DNA from: Planctomycetota bacterium
GTDB taxonomy: Bacteria > Planctomycetota > Planctomycetia > Pirellulales > Lacipirellulaceae
DNA: 9,544 nucleotides
NCBI GenBank assembly: GCA_024278035.1
Contig: JAJRUA010000236.1
Location: forward strand, 1-9,544
Reading direction: 5' to 3'
The translations under genes and the position numbers were made by a program. Shown piece after piece: positions 7,239-9,544 of this stretch (positions within the stretch are counted from its first letter, which is position 1; each line of letters starts with the position of its first letter). A model generated the notes under the pieces. It had not been told where the DNA came from. It made no database searches and saw only the letters and a list, made by a program, of their open reading frames with translations.

Positions 7239-7266
7239 ATTGTAGGGTAGCACGTACGGAAATCAA
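7239..7266 (-). promoter_or_regulatory. Sigma70-like promoter for the leader and serine acetyltransferase
   Basis: On the - strand TTGATT (7266-7261) and TACAAT (7244-7239) are separated by 16 bases. They match four of six and five of six consensus positions. The expected start is near 7232-7231, coinciding with the leader-peptide ATG and giving a 5' leader of about 180 bases ahead of the acetyltransferase start. Confidence 0.62.
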
Positions 7267-7309
7267 ACGAGCTATCTCCCTTTTCGGCATAGGAGAGCCC
7301 CGAAGAACA

Positions 7310-7403
7310 GCGTTTTTTCACTCACCCCGTGAGCCCTGGAGGCCGCCCACCAGTGAGCCGGGGCGTCCTGGCCCACGGAGCCTTTCAGGAAAAAACAAGA
7401 CGC
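7310..7403. repeat. Imperfect 94-bp inverted repeat after the yqgE-family gene
   Basis: GCGTTTTTTC (7310-7319) is matched by the complement GAAAAAAC...ACGC near 7389-7403 with a four-base bulge, and CCGTGAGCC (7327-7335) by GGCCCACGG (7370-7378) with one mismatch; GGCCGCCC at 7341-7348 can pair partly with GGGGCGTCC further right. It begins right after the yqgE-family stop. The A/T runs are inside the arms, not after the hairpin, so it is not a standard terminator. It may be a transcript-end stabiliser or another dispersed repeat. Confidence 0.45.
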
Positions 7404-7955
7404 TCAATTCATCGACGGATCGGGGGGCAACTGCTCCGGATCCATTCCCGGAGCAATAATTCCGAGCGCGATGCGGTTGGTTACTTTGGGCCAAAGTTTA
7501 TCGGGCTCAACAAAGATGTCGTTCTTCTTTGCCGATCCGGTGAGCCATCCCCCCTGTTGGAGTTCTTCTTCAAGCTGGCCGCCCCCCCAGCCACTGTTAC
7601 CTGTGTAAAGCCGGAAGGGATAATCCGTTTGCCGAACCAGCGGATCGACCGTCTCTTTTTGCATCGAGAGAAAGAGCCCCGGCAAAAGTTTCTTCTCGCC
7701 CAACGCTTCCGATGTGTGGAGCGCGATCAAGGGGCCCGGAACAGGCCCCCCCTGATTCAGCAACTGCTCGTTGTCGCAAGGATCGAAATCAACGACTTCC
7801 CACACTTCGCGAACTGTCCGGTCGCTCGGCCTGTTAAGCACAACGCCGAGCGCCCCGTCGTCATTGTGTTCGAGCAGCAGGACGACCGTCTCCCGAAAGT
7901 TCGGATCACGCAGCTTCCGCGACGCAATAAGCAATTTGCCAGCTAAAGTTCCCAT
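7404..7955 (-). CDS. yqgE: YqgE/AlgH family protein (DUF179)
   Basis: The 183-residue length is usual for the family, which is widespread but has no settled biochemical role; AlgH was first linked to alginate regulation in Pseudomonas. The signature pieces are present in order: GKLLIAS (6-12), LRDPNFRETVVLLLEHNDDGALGVVLNRP (15-43, conserved core EHN and LNRP), GGPV (69-72) and YTGNSGWGGGQLEEEL (117-132). No signal peptide or membrane helix, so it is cytoplasmic. The ATG at 7955 is the only ATG, GTG or TTG in the open stretch back to an in-frame TGA. Its GAAGG motif is just one base away, too close for normal use, so translation may be weak or use another signal. A perfect 8-bp stem (7432-7439 with 7448-7455) lies inside the last codons. 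Family assignment is secure; function is not. Confidence 0.93.
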   Translation of the reverse strand: MGTLAGKLLIASRKLRDPNFRETVVLLLEHNDDGALGVVLNRPSDRTVREVWEVVDFDPCDNEQLLNQGGPVPGPLIALHTSEALGEKKLLPGLFLSMQKETVDPLVRQTDYPFRLYTGNSGWGGGQLEEELQQGGWLTGSAKKNDIFVEPDKLWPKVTNRIALGIIAPGMDPEQLPPDPSMN

Positions 7956-8202
7956 GCCTTCAAGCGTAGTCGCTAACAGCCGGTTAAAAAAGGGGACGGG
8001 CTCCCGAGTCGATGCAAGAAAACCTCAGTTTTAATGAACGAGATATATCAAAATTGCAATGCTCGGCGAGCGGTGGGCGTAAGCCTACCGGTGAACCGAT
8101 TCGACTGCCCGATGCGCAAGCAAAGCGCTAGGCCGACCAACGAAAGGCCCGATTCAGCAGGCTAGCTTGTGCCCCTTGGGGGTAAAGTCGCTGCCACCTC
8201 TT
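7956..8202. other. Gap between the yqgE-family gene and the PEP-CTERM remnant
   Basis: No gene is apparent. The part nearest the yqgE-family gene is A/T-rich around 8030-8062 and probably holds its promoter, but no pair of hexamers stands out (TTGCAA with CATTAA 17 bases on is the best, and poor). A short hairpin repeat occupies 8065-8091. The remainder shows only minor GGCC palindromes. Confidence 0.4.
8065..8091. repeat. Short REP-like palindrome of the GGCGAGC...GGCGTAAGCC type
   Basis: CGGTGGGC (8071-8078) pairs with GCCTACCG (8083-8090) around the loop GTAA, with one G-T wobble, and is preceded by GGCGAG. The order GGCGAGC, GT, GGCGTAAGCC, CCGG is shared with both arms of the inverted repeat at 4003-4113, so the two sites look like members of one dispersed family. 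Confidence 0.6.
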
Positions 8203-8210
8203 TCAATCGA

Positions 8211-8230
8211 CGGCCATCGTCGGCCATCGT
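8211..8230. repeat. 10-bp tandem duplication at the PEP-CTERM tail
   Basis: CGGCCATCGT occurs twice in a row. Because ten is not a multiple of three it changes the reading frame after the terminal arginines: with both copies the PEP-CTERM frame ends nine codons after the RR pair; with one it would run on about twenty residues. Confidence 0.8.
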
Positions 8231-8345
8231 CGAGAACGGCTCATTCCCATGCCCACGAGCAAAAGCACCAGCGAACTCGGCTCAGGAACGGAGAGGCTCA
8301 TTCCTATGAGAACGCCACTTCCGTCGAGGCCTGTAACTGCTGAGT

Positions 8346-8359
8346 TGATGCCTGATGCC
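8346..8359. repeat. 7-bp tandem duplication causing the PEP-CTERM frameshift
   Basis: TGATGCC is repeated exactly at 8346-8352 and 8353-8359. Removing one copy joins the signal-peptide frame to the PEP-CTERM frame, so this is the likely frame-breaking event. Confidence 0.8.
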
Positions 8360-8439
8360 ATTAGCACCCGTGAACGCCGCACCGAACGCCCCTACGGGCG
8401 TGAAGACCAATAATGCTGTAATCCAACGTGTCATGTTTA

Positions 8440-9544
8440 TCACTCCGAGATAATTGTGAAACTAGCGGAACCGCTGACACCTCTCTTTCCTTCGACAGAC
8501 CTTTTAAGCGTTTCTCCTTCGGTCATGATGGCGGGCTGCTCTTCGACGGCTATGGCGAGCGTACCGGCCGATCGGTTTCCTAGCGGAACCAACGCGAAGT
8601 GACAACTGGCATCGGCTGTAGCGTGAAGGGTCTGGCGCCAACGCAGAACAATTCGATCGCGCTGATCGACCACCTCCGTCAATTGGACGTAGCTCCCTCC
8701 AATCGGGGCGTGAAAAACAGCCCACAAAGGCTCGTTCCCACCAAGCGATTGCCGGGGAGCAGACTGGCCGATGAGAACGTCCCGAGCTTCCTGCGCTGCC
8801 TTCTTTGCTTCCCCGATGACTAGGAAAACAGGATGAACGGGTTGACGGGTAAGAGAGAGGGCCATGTTGATTGTTCGAGCGATCGAATCGTCCAGCTTTT
8901 CGGATGAATCCAGCTCCCGCATGTTTCGTGTCCAAGGCATCCGGTAGGCATAAACGGTTGACAGGGGAATCTCGGGCCAATCTTCCTTTGGGTGGACACG
9001 GATTTGCGTTGACTTGCAGATGAATGTCGCTGTAAAATTTGCGGTGGATTCACTGATTTTTACGGAATCGCGAGGATCGATACGACGGAGCGTTACATTT
9101 TTCTCCCCTTCGGTCAGGCCCTCTAAGGGAATGATAGCGAAGCGCGGGCCGCGGTAGTGCGGTGAGGTTCGGGGTACAATGCTGTAATCAATGCGGATGG
9201 AGTCGGAAGCTACCTCCACCCTCTCGATCTTCACGCCGTTACCCGAAAGTGAGTAGGCGTAGAAGAAAACTACGCATTTTTCCTCGCTTCGGACTACAGG
9301 CAGTTCGGTCCCTTTGGTAAGGAACGCGTGGATGTGAAATAAAGCTTGCTCGTAGGTTCCCGGGACAACCAATACGGGGCCGGCTCGATGCTGTGGAGCG
9401 ATGAGGCTCGCCTGATCCAACGCACGGATGACCTGCAACGTCTTAGATTGGGCGTACCATTTCTCCCACCCGCCATCGGCCCATAGGTACTTCTCGACCT
9501 TGACTAGGTCTTGTGTCCCCGGCATATCGAATGACAAGATCGTA
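8440..9544 (-). CDS. Unrecognised protein with two related ~100-residue domains, 5'-partial
   Basis: The frame is open from the window's right edge to the TGA at 8442-8440. Inside the window the first starts are a TTG at 9537 and an ATG at 9525, but no ribosome-binding site supports either, so the true start may lie outside. Numbering from 9537, 365 residues remain. I do not recognise the family. It appears internally duplicated: PVLVVPGTYEQA (54-65) with VEVASDSIRIDY and FAIIPLEG (133-140), against PVFLVIGEAKKA (236-247) with VVDQRDRIVLRW and FALVPLGN (314-321). Both copies look like alpha/beta sandwiches of alternating polar and hydrophobic strands, and the second (GGSYVQLTEVV...) loosely recalls PrcB_C-type domains, a weak suggestion only. 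No membrane helix is visible. The PEP-CTERM remnant follows after five bases, suggesting one transcription unit. Confidence 0.75.
   Translation of the reverse strand, partial: TILSFDMPGTQDLVKVEKYLWADGGWEKWYAQSKTLQVIRALDQASLIAPQHRAGPVLVVPGTYEQALFHIHAFLTKGTELPVVRSEEKCVVFFYAYSLSGNGVKIERVEVASDSIRIDYSIVPRTSPHYRGPRFAIIPLEGLTEGEKNVTLRRIDPRDSVKISESTANFTATFICKSTQIRVHPKEDWPEIPLSTVYAYRMPWTRNMRELDSSEKLDDSIARTINMALSLTRQPVHPVFLVIGEAKKAAQEARDVLIGQSAPRQSLGGNEPLWAVFHAPIGGSYVQLTEVVDQRDRIVLRWRQTLHATADASCHFALVPLGNRSAGTLAIAVEEQPAIMTEGETLKRSVEGKRGVSGSASFTIISE

Larger units (their letters stand above)
8203..8434 (-). pseudogene. Small PEP-CTERM protein gene broken by a 7-bp duplication
   Basis: The ATG at 8434 is five bases after the stop of the upstream gene and has GGAG eight bases before it. 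It opens a signal peptide, MTRWITALLVFTPVGAFGAA. As written this frame stops at 8282 after 50 residues of arginine-rich sequence. In another frame, 8289-8224 encodes VPEPSSLVLLLVGMGM followed by SRSRRW, a textbook PEP-CTERM sorting signal (PEP motif, hydrophobic helix, basic end) that exosortase systems process in the cell envelope. The frames are split by a tandem TGATGCC duplication at 8346-8359; dropping one copy gives one continuous 74-residue protein reading ...TGANGINSAVTGLDG... into the PEP signal. Even repaired, only some 30 residues lie between the two signals, so it may be an internal-deletion relic or a very small surface protein. Confidence 0.72.

Noticed and set aside
7432..7455. 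Perfect 8-bp hairpin as the yqgE-family terminator
   Set aside because: It lies within conserved C-terminal codons and the nearest T run is about 40 bases further on, too far for intrinsic termination.
7329..7946. 205-codon open frame on the + strand
   Set aside because: It mirrors the yqgE-family gene, whose conserved EHN, LNRP and GWGGGQ motifs show the coding strand.
1..9544. CRISPR arrays, tRNA or rRNA genes, insertion sequences
   Set aside because: I found no regularly spaced direct repeats, no cloverleaf-like segments, and no transposase frame in the window.

Overview
The window looks like a chromosomal stretch from a planctomycete, probably of the Pirellulales type. This is an inference from a fused SecD-SecF translocase subunit, an envelope LysM protein with a single N-terminal anchor and a long proline/alanine-rich spacer, a tandem two-half ABC-2 permease, an EpsC-type serine acetyltransferase, a PEP-CTERM sorting signal, and intergenic inverted repeats built on a GGCGAGC...GGCGTAAGCC core. 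No database search was possible.

Layout. The left third is on the + strand: the C-terminal 819 residues of SecDF (1-2460, start outside the window), a 353-base gap with hairpins, then a membrane-anchored LysM protein (2814-3986). A 33-base-arm inverted repeat with a T tract (4003-4127) separates this from the rest, which all lies on the - strand. Reading right to left, that strand carries: a large unrecognised protein with an internal duplication (8440-9544, 5' end outside the window); a tiny PEP-CTERM gene whose frame is broken by a 7-base tandem duplication (8203-8434); a YqgE/AlgH-family protein (7404-7955); a regulatory leader followed by serine O-acetyltransferase (6065-7051); and an ABC-2 type permease (4136-5890). 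Convergent transcription meets at the inverted repeat.

The most interesting part is the leader of the serine acetyltransferase gene (7080-7266). On the - strand a sigma70-like promoter sits seven bases before the ATG of a 17-codon ORF, so its mRNA should be leaderless. The peptide carries a Cys-Leu-Cys motif near its end. It is followed by a GC-rich hairpin plus six U residues just before the cysteine-biosynthesis gene. The GGCCCCG stretch directly after the Cys codons can pair with either a local hairpin or the terminator stem. Together this reads as a candidate cysteine-responsive attenuator.

Functionally the genes mix envelope biogenesis (SecDF, LysM, ABC-2 permease, PEP-CTERM substrate) with cysteine supply. 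Apart from the tightly spaced 8440-9544/8203-8434 pair, gaps between genes are large, so most genes are probably transcribed separately.
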